Below the pieces are notes generated by a model. It did not search any database, had not been told where the DNA came from, and was given only the letters and a program-made list of their open reading frames with translations. A stretch of 64,000 bases of DNA from Agrobacterium tumefaciens (GTDB lineage Bacteria; Pseudomonadota; Alphaproteobacteria; Rhizobiales; Rhizobiaceae), in NCBI GenBank assembly GCA_017744915.1, contig JAGIAH010000009.1:572682-636681 (forward strand), read 5' to 3'. Both the position numbers and the translations under genes were made by a program. This document shows positions 19,412-28,438 of the stretch, piece after piece (positions within the stretch are counted from its first letter, which is position 1; each line of letters begins with the position of its first letter).

Positions 19412-19488
19412 GTTCCGAACCTAAGCCGCTTGGCACCTTACCTTTCACTCCTGTGACAGGCATGAGGGTGGTGAGGTGAGCACCGTTA

Positions 19489-19710
19489 TCAGGCCGGCAG
19501 ATTGCCCGCCTTCCGCTCACCTTCCAGCGAAGCCGCCGCATCCACATAGGCTTCCTGCCGCGCCACGCTCCAGTAACGCAACTCGTCGAGCGGAATGGTC
19601 CTTCCCGTCACGGCGCAGATGACATGCGAGCCGGTCTGGACGATGCGGAAATCACCGTCGAGATATTCGATGACGGCGAGGCGGTTGCCGCCTCCTTCAA
19701 ATCTGTTCAT
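19489..19710 (-). CDS. DUF2093 family small protein
   Basis: 73 residues from MNRFEGGGNRLAVIEYLDGD. I recognise the family from the short length and the RIVQTGSHVICAVTGRTIPL and LRYWSVARQEAYVDA segments. Two features suggest a small beta-rich domain; there are no metal-site pairs (a single Cys). Function unknown. The frame runs 23 codons further upstream, but that part is basic and unlike the family, and the ATG at 19710 follows a GGAG-like stretch. Convergent with lpxK, same strand as mutL upstream. Confidence 0.85.
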   Translation of the reverse strand: MNRFEGGGNRLAVIEYLDGDFRIVQTGSHVICAVTGRTIPLDELRYWSVARQEAYVDAAASLEGERKAGNLPA

Positions 19711-19856
19711 CCGTTTTCGTCTCCTGCTCTGTCCTGTCAGGGCACCCAGTCCGAAACGGCGTAGCGTTTTCCTGAACAATCCGGATGCTCCAGTGTCTTG
19801 AATTTATATAGCCGGGCGCGGCGCAAGGCCAGCCCCGCGCCGTTCAAATGAAAGCG

Positions 19857-21689
19857 TCAGCTGCGGCCGAAGAGCCGTTCTATATCGGAAAGCTTCAGTT
19901 CGATATAGGTCGGCCGGCCGTGATTGCATTGTCCCGAACCCGGCGTGTTTTCCATCTGCCGCAGAAGCGCGTTCATCTCCTCCGGCCGCATGCGTCGGCC
20001 GGAACGCACCGAGCCGTGGCAGGCCATGGTGGCCGCGACATATTCCAGCTTGTTGGCAAGCGTGGAAGCAGCGTCCCATTCGGCGATTTCGTCGGCAAGC
20101 TGGCGCACCAGACCCTGCACATTGACCTCGCCAAGCATGGCCGGCGTTTCCCGCACCGCGATTGCACCCGGCCCGAAACGCTCGATGACGAGCCCCAGCG
20201 CATCGAAACCGGCCGCATGGTCCATCAGCCGGTCGCAATCTTCCTCGGGCAGGTCGATGATTTCGGGAATGAGCAGCACCTGCGACGGCGGGCGCCGGGA
20301 ATGCAGGGCGTTGCGCATTTCCTCGAACACAAGCCGCTCATGCGCGGCATGCTGGTCGACGATGACGAGGCCGTTTTCCGTCTGCGCGATGATGTAGTTC
20401 TCGTGCAGCTGCGCCCGTGCGGCTCCGAGTGGATAAAGCACCGGCTCCGGCGAAGCGCTTGCGGAGGCCTCGTAAGCGTCGCGTGGTTCCGCCCGTGCCG
20501 TCGGCATGGTGATGTCGGAAAAGCGCGATTGCACCGCCTCGGCAAATTGCATGTCCCCGGAAACGGCAAGCGGCCGCGACGGCGAGCTTGCGGCGGACCA
20601 TGGCGCGGAAGCTGCCATCGAAGGCGAGGGCCTGAGGCTGGAGGGGCTGTAGCCTGGGCGGAAGGCGTTCATCATCTGGCTGGCGCCCGTCGTGGCGGCC
20701 CTGTCGCCGTCGCGCGTCAGCGCCTGGCGGATCGCACCGACGATCAGCCCGCGAATGAGGCCGGGGTCGCGAAAACGCACGTCGGATTTGGCCGGATGCA
20801 CGTTCACATCCACAAAGGCGGGATCGAGCGTGATGGACAGCACGGCGACGGGATAGCGCCCATGCGGCACGGTTTCGGCATAGGCGCCGCGAATGGCCGA
20901 TAAAAGCAGCTTGTCCTGCACCGGCCGCCCATTGACGAAGACATATTGATGCGCCGAGTTGCCGCGGTTGAAGGTCGGCACGCCGGCAAAACCGGTCAGC
21001 GTCACATCCTCGCGCCCGGCATCGATCTCGATGGCGTTATCCTTGAACTCCGCGCCAAGGATCTGCGCCATGCGGGCGAGATGATCGTCGCCGGTCGAGG
21101 GAATTTCCAGTGTCGAACGATCGGTGCCCGAGAGCACGAAGCGGATATGCGGAAAGGCGATCGCCATCCGTTTGACGACCTCGGTGATGGCGGCCGCCTC
21201 GGCGCGTTCCGTCTTCAGGAATTTCAGCCGCGCCGGTGTGGCGAAGAACAGGTCGCGCACCTCGACGATGGTGCCGGCATTCGAGGCTGCGGGCCGCACG
21301 TCCGATACCTTGCCGCCGGTGACGGAAATTACCGAGCCCTGTTCGGCACCCTGCTGGCGGCTGGTGATCGTCAGCTTGGCGACCGAGCCGATGGAGGGCA
21401 GCGCCTCGCCGCGAAATCCGAGCGTGCGGATATCGTCCAGCGTGTCGGAGATTTTCGAGGTGCAGTGACGCCTGACCGCAAGCTCCAGATCGGCCGGCGA
21501 CATGCCGGAACCGTTGTCGGTAATCCGCACCAGCCCCTTGCCGCCGCCCGCCGTGGCGATCTCGATCCGGGTCGCGCCCGCGTCGATGGCGTTTTCGACA
21601 AGTTCCTTCGTGGCGCTGGAGGGTCTTTCGATGACCTCGCCGGCGGCGATCTGGTTGATGAGGGTTTCTGAAAGCTGCTTGATGGCCAT
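19857..21689 (-). CDS. mutL: DNA mismatch repair protein MutL
   Basis: 610 residues. GHKL ATPase that couples MutS mismatch recognition to strand incision. N-terminal motifs: [36 protein letters not shown] and [12 protein letters not shown]. The C-terminal domain holds [14 protein letters not shown], the metal-dependent endonuclease motif DQHA(x)2E(x)4E, plus ACHGSVRSG and CNHGRP. So this MutL should nick DNA itself, in keeping with alphaproteobacteria lacking MutH. A variable Ser/Ala/Pro-rich linker lies around 340-420. ATG 21689 ([10 protein letters not shown]) matches the family start; the 22-codon upstream extension does not. Confidence 0.97.
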   Translation of the reverse strand: MAIKQLSETLINQIAAGEVIERPSSATKELVENAIDAGATRIEIATAGGGKGLVRITDNGSGMSPADLELAVRRHCTSKISDTLDDIRTLGFRGEALPSIGSVAKLTITSRQQGAEQGSVISVTGGKVSDVRPAASNAGTIVEVRDLFFATPARLKFLKTERAEAAAITEVVKRMAIAFPHIRFVLSGTDRSTLEIPSTGDDHLARMAQILGAEFKDNAIEIDAGREDVTLTGFAGVPTFNRGNSAHQYVFVNGRPVQDKLLLSAIRGAYAETVPHGRYPVAVLSITLDPAFVDVNVHPAKSDVRFRDPGLIRGLIVGAIRQALTRDGDRAATTGASQMMNAFRPGYSPSSLRPSPSMAASAPWSAASSPSRPLAVSGDMQFAEAVQSRFSDITMPTARAEPRDAYEASASASPEPVLYPLGAARAQLHENYIIAQTENGLVIVDQHAAHERLVFEEMRNALHSRRPPSQVLLIPEIIDLPEEDCDRLMDHAAGFDALGLVIERFGPGAIAVRETPAMLGEVNVQGLVRQLADEIAEWDAASTLANKLEYVAATMACHGSVRSGRRMRPEEMNALLRQMENTPGSGQCNHGRPTYIELKLSDIERLFGRS

Positions 21690-22055
21690 GATCGTCATTT
21701 TCGCGGATTCGCGGCGGCTTCGAAAGTAAAAAACCGGGGCTGTGGACATTTGCACATGTTTTGCTGGCTTCCGGGCATTTGATCATTTCGGTCAAGAGGG
21801 GGTTAAGCGTTAATCCGCCTTTAATCGGCCATGAATATGGTGAGGCGGCTTGAAATGACCGCAGGAACGAGGCCCCCTTTGCCGGGTGGTGTGTGACGTC
21901 GACTATGGGTGAGCGTCATCTTCTCCTCGATACTGCTTCAAGTGGCGAACCCTGATGTCTCTTTTTCGGAATTTGTCGTTTCATCCCGGCATTTGCCTTG
22001 GACGATTCCAATAGAAACATAAGCCTGATCCAGAAAAACAGGTGGGAGTTTGCAG
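21690..22055. other. Intergenic region between divergent mutL and the PAS/receiver gene
   Basis: About 366 bp with no supported gene. It must hold both divergent promoters, but I cannot place convincing -35/-10 pairs. The only small frame, near 21830, is under 25 codons and not gene-like. Confidence 0.5.
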
Positions 22056-23717
22056 TTGAGTGATTTGGCGTCCTCTGGCGCGGGCGTTCATACGGTGATG
22101 CTTGATGCCCTTTGCGACGCGCTTGGCGCGGCGATCGTCGTTTACGACCGGAACGATCACATTATTTTCGCAAGCCGGAAACTCCTGAGCTTTTTTCCGC
22201 TGGAAGAGGCCGTCGCCTGCCCCGGCGCGCGGCTGCGCGACTATCTGAGCGCGCTTTACGATTGTTATCTGCTGGAGGCGGAAAGCCTCTCCACCAATGC
22301 CCGCCAGCTCGGGCGGGAGGAATGGATCGGCGAGCGGCTGGCGCTGCACTGGAAGGAAAGATCGGAAAAGACCGAGCGGCTGAAGGGAGAACGCTTCCTG
22401 CGCTTCGTCATGAACCGGCTGCCTTCCGGCCTCGGCATCAGCGTGGTTGCCGATATTTCCGAACAGAAGAAACGCGAAGAGCAATGGCGCCTCGACCTTG
22501 AGCGCGTCCAGTTGATCGAAGATATTCTCGACAATCTGCCGTTCCCGGTTTTCGTCAAGGACCGGAACATGGCCTATGCCGCCGTCAATAAATCCGCCTG
22601 CGCCCTGGTGGAGACCAGCGCCGAAAACATTCTCGGCCGTACCGTTTTCGATCTGCATTCGCGCAAGGTCGCTGGGCGGATCGACGCGGCCGACCGCATG
22701 GTGCTGGACAGCGGCGCGTCGAGGGTCATCCCCGAAAGGGTGCGGCGTCTGAATGGCGAAGAGGTGCTGACGATCACCCGCAAGCAGCGCGTGGGCCGGC
22801 CCGGCCGCTATTTCCTGGTTACGACGATGGAGGATGTGACGGCGCTCGCCACCATCGATGCGAACGGCAGGCCTGTCATCCCGTCGCTTGAACATGTTCC
22901 CTTCGTATCCTCCACCTATGGCAGGGATGAGGAAACGGATGGCCGCAGCGGGCTCTTGAAGAGCAAGGCGGTGCTGGTCGTCTCTGAAAATACACGCTTT
23001 GCGGAGGCCGCCGGCCGGCGGCTGGCGGCTGGCGGCATGGACCATGCGGCGGTGACGAGTGAGGACGAGCAGCGCGCCTTCATCGATATCGCCGCTTCCG
23101 CCGGCGTGGGTATCGATGTGGTCGTTGTCGACGCCCAGATGAGCGTCGCATGCCTTGATATCGCCGCCGAACATGATCTGCCCGTCGTCACCATCGAGGA
23201 AGAGGAGATCGATGCATCACTCATGCATTATCTCGCCCTCGGGCTGAAATCCTCGCCGAAGGAGAAAGCGGCGGATGAGGACTGGGAGATCATGACCGAC
23301 GACCTGCCAGAAATCCTGAGGACCGGCGGCGTCTGCGACATCCTTCTCGTCGAGGACAACCGGGTCAACCAGATCGTCTTTTCGCAGATACTCGAAGGCC
23401 TGGGGCTTTCCTGGCGGCTCGCCACGTCTGGCGAGGAGGCTCTGCGGCTCTTTGTGGAGCAGCCGCCATCCCTCGTTCTGCTCGATACGACACTCGGCGA
23501 TATTGACGGCTTCGAGGTCGCGGGCCGCATGCGTGATCTCGCCGGTGACCGGCGTACTCCCATCGTCGGCGTCATTACCCACGCCTTCGAGGGCGATCTC
23601 GACAAATGCCTGGCGTCCGGCATGGACGACATGCTGCTGAAGCCGGTCAGTCCCGATATGGTCGAGGCGGTTTTCCTGCGGCTTTTCGGCAAGGATGCCC
23701 TGCGGCTGCAGGCCTGA
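22056..23717 (+). CDS. PAS - degenerate receiver - receiver protein without kinase domain
   Basis: 553 residues, cytosolic. Two PAS-like modules come first (about 10-140 and 150-280; the second has PFPVFVKDRNMAYAAVNKSA). A degenerate receiver-like segment follows (KAVLVVSENTRFAEAAGRRL, about 305-405) with no usable acidic pocket, then a full C-terminal receiver from about 425: VEDNRVNQIVF, phospho-acceptor Asp477 in LVLLDTTLGD, and Lys529 in MLLKPVS. There is no histidine-kinase or output domain, so it probably relays or tunes a signal. TTG 22056 is preferred because GGTGGGAG ends 7 bases upstream; TTG 22050 is too close. The GGDEF-EAL gene follows after 86 bp, suggesting a c-di-GMP signalling pair. 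Confidence 0.85.
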   Translation: MSDLASSGAGVHTVMLDALCDALGAAIVVYDRNDHIIFASRKLLSFFPLEEAVACPGARLRDYLSALYDCYLLEAESLSTNARQLGREEWIGERLALHWKERSEKTERLKGERFLRFVMNRLPSGLGISVVADISEQKKREEQWRLDLERVQLIEDILDNLPFPVFVKDRNMAYAAVNKSACALVETSAENILGRTVFDLHSRKVAGRIDAADRMVLDSGASRVIPERVRRLNGEEVLTITRKQRVGRPGRYFLVTTMEDVTALATIDANGRPVIPSLEHVPFVSSTYGRDEETDGRSGLLKSKAVLVVSENTRFAEAAGRRLAAGGMDHAAVTSEDEQRAFIDIAASAGVGIDVVVVDAQMSVACLDIAAEHDLPVVTIEEEEIDASLMHYLALGLKSSPKEKAADEDWEIMTDDLPEILRTGGVCDILLVEDNRVNQIVFSQILEGLGLSWRLATSGEEALRLFVEQPPSLVLLDTTLGDIDGFEVAGRMRDLAGDRRTPIVGVITHAFEGDLDKCLASGMDDMLLKPVSPDMVEAVFLRLFGKDALRLQA

Positions 23718-23803
23718 AACTGCCCTTTTCGGGAGGCTATGGCTTTTTTAATACTTGCCCTGCATTGTGAGTGCGTCGACACAGGGATTCACGAGATGCA
23801 GGA

Positions 23804-25156
23804 ATGAAACGGGCAGAGCCGCCAACGTTACAGGTCAGCCAGAACGAGCTGCAGGCGATGGCCTATAGCGATCCGCTGACGGGGCTTGGCAATCGCTACC
23901 GTCTGCGCGACAAGATTCGCATGCTCGCCAGCGAGCGTTCCAGCGATCCCGCTCCCTTCACAGTCGGCATTGCCAATATAGACGGCTTCAAACCCATCAA
24001 CGATCTTTTCGGCGTGCAGGCTGGTGATGAAATTCTCTGCCAGGTGGCACACCGGCTGAAAGCCTGCATTCCCGATGGCGCCATCGTGACGCGCCATGAC
24101 GGTGACGAATTCGCCTTCGTGCTGCCGCTGGTCTTCGAACGTACCGGCGCCGAGCGCATCGGCAACATGATCAAGGACGTGCTTTCGGCCCCTTATGATC
24201 TCGGCGATCGCAACGTCCGCCTGTCCTCCTCCTTCGGTTTCGCGATCTATCCCTTCGCCGGCGATGAATATGAGGATCTGATGAAAAGCGCCGAGACGGC
24301 GCTTTACCGCTCGAAGCGACGCGGCCGGGGCCAGATCACCGTCTATTCGCGCGAGATCGCGCAGGAGATGAAGCGCGCCACGCAGCTGGAACAGGCGCTC
24401 AGAAACGCCATCATCGCCGATGCCATCGACGTGCATTTCCAACCCATCGTCCGGCTGGAAGAGGCGAAGGTCATCGGTTTCGAGGCGCTGGCCCGCTGGA
24501 ACGATCCCGATCTCGGCTTCGTGTCGCCCGCCGTCTTCGTGCCGCTTGCCGAAGAGCGCGGTTTCATCGACGCCCTGTCGGAAGCCCTGCTGCGAAAGGC
24601 CGCGGAGGCGGCGCTGTTCTGGCCGCGCGAACTGTTCCTGTCCTTCAACCTGTCTTCCGCGCAATTGATGGACCCCAGCACGGCGGATAATATTTTGTCC
24701 ATCCTGTCGCGCGTCGGCCTCGATCCGCACCGGCTGGAGCTGGAAATCACCGAAACGGCGGTGATGACATCCGCCGATACCGCGCAGCGCATCATCAGCG
24801 AATTGCAGAGTGCCGGCGTCCGTATCTCGCTTGACGATTTCGGCACCGGCCAGTCGAGCCTCGGCCGCCTGCGCGATTTCACCTTCGACAAGGTGAAGAT
24901 CGACCGCGCTTTCGTCTCGCGCATCAGCAGCGACCGTCCCTCCGAACACATCATCAAGGCCATCGTCGCCATGTGCGAGGGGCTTGATCTCGAAGTCGTG
25001 GCCGAGGGGATCGAGGAGCGGGTGGAAGAGGAAAAGCTGCGCGCGCTTGGTTGCGCCATGGGTCAGGGCTATTTCTACGGCCGCCCCGCCGACGCCGCCG
25101 CGACCCAGCGTTACCTGCACGAGAATTATCGCGAGATATTGTCGGATATTTCCTGA
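23804..25156 (+). CDS. GGDEF-EAL protein, probable c-di-GMP phosphodiesterase
   Basis: 450 residues, no membrane segment. GGDEF domain about 15-180: the active-site motif reads RHDGDEF, so the first Gly of GGDEF is Asp and cyclase activity is doubtful; GTP binding may remain. EAL domain about 195-440 has the full catalytic set: FQPIV, FEALARW, FNLSS, EITE, LDDFGTG, KID, VAEGIEE and GQGYFYGRP. It should therefore hydrolyse c-di-GMP. ATG 23804, with GGA just upstream, is chosen over a GTG 11 codons earlier. It probably forms a unit with the PAS/receiver gene upstream. Confidence 0.93.
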   Translation: MKRAEPPTLQVSQNELQAMAYSDPLTGLGNRYRLRDKIRMLASERSSDPAPFTVGIANIDGFKPINDLFGVQAGDEILCQVAHRLKACIPDGAIVTRHDGDEFAFVLPLVFERTGAERIGNMIKDVLSAPYDLGDRNVRLSSSFGFAIYPFAGDEYEDLMKSAETALYRSKRRGRGQITVYSREIAQEMKRATQLEQALRNAIIADAIDVHFQPIVRLEEAKVIGFEALARWNDPDLGFVSPAVFVPLAEERGFIDALSEALLRKAAEAALFWPRELFLSFNLSSAQLMDPSTADNILSILSRVGLDPHRLELEITETAVMTSADTAQRIISELQSAGVRISLDDFGTGQSSLGRLRDFTFDKVKIDRAFVSRISSDRPSEHIIKAIVAMCEGLDLEVVAEGIEERVEEEKLRALGCAMGQGYFYGRPADAAATQRYLHENYREILSDIS

Positions 25157-25323
25157 GGCAACATAGCCTTGCCGAAACGTTTGCTGGTCACTTCGTCGCG
25201 TTGCCCTGCCTTGTCAAGGTTCTGAGCTTGGTCGGCAAAGAAGAGAAACTCTCTGGTATATCCGCTCTGCGCGTTCGATAGTGGTTTGCGTGAGCATACT
25301 CCTCGAGTTGGAGAGCGGCGATT

Positions 25324-25803
25324 TTGAGCCATTACCTAGTTTCTCAGGCCATCTCCATATCGGCCCCTCCTTCCCGACTCTGGGAGGCGTTGGTTCATCC
25401 AGATGCTGGAGACAGGTGGCGCATTGCACACTTTCGGACGGATTGGCGTTTGGGTGAGGCATTTGAGATCGCAACGACGATAGGGACGAAGCTTTACAGG
25501 GATAAAGGACGGGTAATCGCGATCGAGCCACCTTCACTGCTTCAATATTCATATTGGTCGCGAGTGTCCGGTCTTCCCGATATCCCGAGCTCCTATTCGA
25601 CGGTTACAATGGCTCTCAAACCCAGAGGTGACGAAACGCTCCTCACTGTCGAGCAGCAGGTGCCTGCATCGCCGGTTCGCAAAGGCGACGGATGGGAGAT
25701 CGGAGAGGAGTCGGGCCGTCACCACGTCGCCTTCTACTGGAGGATGACGCTGCCGATCCTGAAGCGAGCCGTTGAGGCAGGTTGGCCATTCTCTGAGGCA
25801 TAA
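25324..25803 (+). CDS. SRPBCC (START/Bet v 1 fold) protein
   Basis: 159 residues. The N-terminal ISISAPPSRLWEALVHPDAG and the later VEQQVPASPVRKGDGW fit the SRPBCC ligand-binding fold of the AHSA1/polyketide-cyclase kind. No catalytic assignment possible. It starts with TTG at 25324, supported by GGAGAGCGG upstream; no ATG is available near the conserved start. Base composition is visibly less GC-rich than its neighbours and codon choice is less biased, hinting at recent acquisition. Not obviously part of an operon. Confidence 0.75.
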   Translation: MSHYLVSQAISISAPPSRLWEALVHPDAGDRWRIAHFRTDWRLGEAFEIATTIGTKLYRDKGRVIAIEPPSLLQYSYWSRVSGLPDIPSSYSTVTMALKPRGDETLLTVEQQVPASPVRKGDGWEIGEESGRHHVAFYWRMTLPILKRAVEAGWPFSEA

Positions 25804-25988
25804 AACTACCAGCCGTTTCGCGACTGGTTCGAAGTAAGCGAACGCTCAGGCTCAAATTCCTGCGCCTGTCACGGGAACCAAGCCGACGCGCGTCTGCGCG
25901 GCGGAGGGAGCTTTCGGTTCAAGGACTTGGGCCGGCTGAATCCCTGTGGCAAGCACAGGGATGAGGAGAGGGCTGTGCGTGCCGCGCT

Positions 25989-26876
25989 TCACAAGCGGTA
26001 AAGCGGCTCGAACCGGCCCTTGACCTCGATGCCGAGTTCGAACGTCAAACCATGCTGCGGATTTTCCGCGATGGCGGCGTCATCAAGATGTTCGCGCGCC
26101 GAGGTGACGAGCAGGCGCGATGCGTCGGGGCCGATGAAGGCCGGGCAGGTCGTCTGTTTGCCGGGCACCTCGTATCGGGCAACGTGGTTGCCATCGGTAT
26201 CGTAACGATCGACCGCGCCTTCACCCCAACGGGCATTCCAGATATGCCCTTCGGCATCGCAGACCGATCCGTCGACGCCGCCATCGGCGTTGCTGGAATC
26301 GATGAAGACCTCGGCCTCGCTCGTGGGAAGGCCGGTCTCAGCATCGAGCGACACCCGCATCAGCCTGTTCACCTTGGTATCGACGAAATATCCCGTCGCG
26401 CCATCGGGCGAGAAGCAGATCGAATTCGGAATGCTGATATCGGCGAAAAGCTTTGTCACCGTGCCTTTGGCAACATGATAGATGCTGCCGGCGCCGGTCT
26501 CGGCCTTGCGGCCCATGGTGCCGATCCACAACGCGCCCGATGGGTGCACGCGCCCGTCATTGGAGCGGTTGCCGGGCAGGTCGCTTTCCAGTTCGGCATG
26601 CAGCGTCAGAACGCCGGTTGCGGTGTCGCGCAGGAAAAGCCCGTCATCGGAGGCGATCAGCTGCTTGCTGTCGCTGATCTTGGCCAGCGCGCTGCCCATG
26701 AAGGGCAGGGCGTGCACGGTCTTGCGGCCCGAGGCGAGATGCAGCTCATGCAGCTCACGCCCGAGAATATTGAACCACCAGGCGGTGCCGGTCGCCGGGT
26801 CGAAGGTCGGGCCCTCGCCAAGCAGCATCGGCGTCTCGTCCAGAACACGTCCGGCAAAGGGGAAAACGGTCGCCAA
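25989..26876 (-). CDS. SMP-30/gluconolactonase-family lactonase
   Basis: 295 residues, six-bladed beta-propeller lactonase family. LGEGPTFDPATGTAWWFN carries the metal-ligand Glu, with PNSICFSPDGATGYFVDT and SNADGGVDGSVCD supplying the Asn and Asp ligands. In this operon it probably opens a sugar-1,4-lactone made by the SDR dehydrogenase. The start was decided by the ribosome-binding site: GGAGG at the very end of dgoA lies 8 bases before TTG 26876, only 4 bases past the dgoA stop. An upstream ATG inside dgoA would give a longer, less likely protein. Last gene of the operon. Confidence 0.9.
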   Translation of the reverse strand: MATVFPFAGRVLDETPMLLGEGPTFDPATGTAWWFNILGRELHELHLASGRKTVHALPFMGSALAKISDSKQLIASDDGLFLRDTATGVLTLHAELESDLPGNRSNDGRVHPSGALWIGTMGRKAETGAGSIYHVAKGTVTKLFADISIPNSICFSPDGATGYFVDTKVNRLMRVSLDAETGLPTSEAEVFIDSSNADGGVDGSVCDAEGHIWNARWGEGAVDRYDTDGNHVARYEVPGKQTTCPAFIGPDASRLLVTSAREHLDDAAIAENPQHGLTFELGIEVKGRFEPLYRL

Positions 26877-26880
26877 GCTC

Positions 26881-27510
26881 TTATCCTCCGATGGCCGCAT
26901 CATATGCCGCAAGTGTGACAGTGGCGCGTTCACGCACCTCCGCCGCCGTCATGCCGGGCTTGTAAAGGCTGGTCCCGAGGCCGAAAGCCAGGATACCGGC
27001 CGAGGTATAGTCGGAAAAGTTCTTGTCCGAGACGCCACCGACGGCGGCGATGACCAGATCCTTCGGCAGGATCGTCCTGATGGCGTTGATGCCGGAAGGA
27101 CCGATGATGCTGGCGGGGAAGAACTTCAGCCCCGTCGCCCCGGCCTTTGCGGCCACCAGCGCCTCGGTGGGGGTGAGGACGCCCGGCATCGTCACCATGC
27201 CCTTGACGCGGGCGGCGACAATCACGTCCGCATCGGCATTGGGGCTCACCATCAGCTTGCCGCCGGCCGCATCCAGCGATGTCACGTCTTCCACGCTGAG
27301 CACGGTGCCGGCGCCGATCAGGCAGTCGGCCGGCGCCATCTTGGCGGCGATCTCGATCGAACGGAACGGATCGGGCGAGTTGAGCGGAATTTCGATGGCG
27401 CGGAAGCCGGTCTCGATCAGCGCGCCGACAACGCCCTCGGTTTCCTCGGGTTTCAGACCGCGCAGGATGGCGATCAGCGGATATTTGATGGAAGGGAAGG
27501 GAATACGCAT
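26881..27510 (-). CDS. dgoA: 2-dehydro-3-deoxy-6-phosphogalactonate aldolase
   Basis: 209 residues. Class I aldolase of the KDPG/KDPGal family that splits 2-keto-3-deoxy-6-phosphogalactonate to pyruvate and glyceraldehyde-3-phosphate. The Schiff-base lysine lies in GATGLKFFPASIIGP, with the catalytic Glu in FRAIEIPLNSPD. It is assigned to galactonate rather than gluconate because dgoK is adjacent. Thirteen bases separate it from dgoK, and its terminal GGAGG serves the lactonase gene that follows. Confidence 0.93.
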   Translation of the reverse strand: MRIPFPSIKYPLIAILRGLKPEETEGVVGALIETGFRAIEIPLNSPDPFRSIEIAAKMAPADCLIGAGTVLSVEDVTSLDAAGGKLMVSPNADADVIVAARVKGMVTMPGVLTPTEALVAAKAGATGLKFFPASIIGPSGINAIRTILPKDLVIAAVGGVSDKNFSDYTSAGILAFGLGTSLYKPGMTAAEVRERATVTLAAYDAAIGG

Positions 27511-27523
27511 GATGTGTCTTATC

Positions 27524-28438
27524 CTATGGCCAGATGGCATTTGCTGCGGCGAGCAATCCGCGCCGCACGGCCTCGTCGGCGTCGATGACCGTATAATCTA
27601 TCTCAAGGGCGGTGAAGGCACCTTCATAAAGCGCGCCGAGCGCGCCGGAGCCGATCAGCACCACCGGCGTCTCCCGCCGCGCAGCCGAATGGGCGCCGGC
27701 GATTTCGAGGCCGATCATGATGCCGGACAGTCGCGCCTTGGCATCGGTTGCGGCAAGCCCGTGCAGCAACTGGCCGGATCGCAGGGTGAAAAGGCGATTG
27801 GTGGCAAGCTCGGGATGGGCGTAGATATCGCGCACAGCGGCCGTGAAAGCCTCATGCGTGCCGGTAAAGGCTTCGGCTTCCGCCACGGCGTGCGAAAGAA
27901 TCGTCTGTTTCGAGATGGCTTCGAAGAGTTCGCCGGTCATGAAGGTGGCGAAACGTGTCACGCCGCCATCCTTGACGGTGACCCATTTGGAATGGGTGCC
28001 GGGCATGCAGACGAGCTTTTCTCCATTATCGGCGGAAGCGAGCGCGCCGAGCAATTGCGTTTCCTCGCCGCGCATCACGTCGGGCGCGCCTTTATCCCGC
28101 TGCGCCAGACCCGGCAGGATGCGCACATCCCTTGCCTGGCCCGGTACGCGAACCGCGCCGTCGAGAACCGCCGAAAGTGCTGCCGGCACGTCGATATAAC
28201 CCGCCTCGACCCAGCCTTGCCGGGCACCGGCCATACCGCAGACGAGAACCGGCAAATCCGCCGGTGCGCCGATGGCGTCGAGATGCGCTTGCAGCACTTC
28301 CGCAAAACCGGTCCGCATGGCGGTGGTCATGCCTTCCGCGCTTCTGCGCTCGGCCAGCACCGCGCCTGACCGGCTGAGAAGCCAGAGCCGGAAACTGGTC
28401 GTACCCCAGTCGACGGCGATGAAAGCGGGTTCAGACAT
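27524..28438 (-). CDS. dgoK: 2-dehydro-3-deoxygalactonokinase
   Basis: 304 residues. Sugar-acid kinase phosphorylating 2-keto-3-deoxygalactonate at C6. ASKHA-type N-terminal phosphate loop IAVDWGTTSFRLWLL, followed by CGMAGARQGW and MPGTHSKWV, typical of the DgoK family. ATG 28438 overlaps the stop codon of the SDR gene as TAATG, with GGAGG 9 bases upstream, so the genes are translationally coupled. Together with dgoA it gives the lower half of a De Ley-Doudoroff route. Confidence 0.93.
   Translation of the reverse strand: MSEPAFIAVDWGTTSFRLWLLSRSGAVLAERRSAEGMTTAMRTGFAEVLQAHLDAIGAPADLPVLVCGMAGARQGWVEAGYIDVPAALSAVLDGAVRVPGQARDVRILPGLAQRDKGAPDVMRGEETQLLGALASADNGEKLVCMPGTHSKWVTVKDGGVTRFATFMTGELFEAISKQTILSHAVAEAEAFTGTHEAFTAAVRDIYAHPELATNRLFTLRSGQLLHGLAATDAKARLSGIMIGLEIAGAHSAARRETPVVLIGSGALGALYEGAFTALEIDYTVIDADEAVRRGLLAAANAIWP

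Noticed and set aside
21783..21830. CtrA-like TTAA sites near GGTTAAGCGTTAAT upstream of mutL
   Set aside because: Spacing is three bases instead of seven, so it does not match the TTAA-N7-TTAA consensus.
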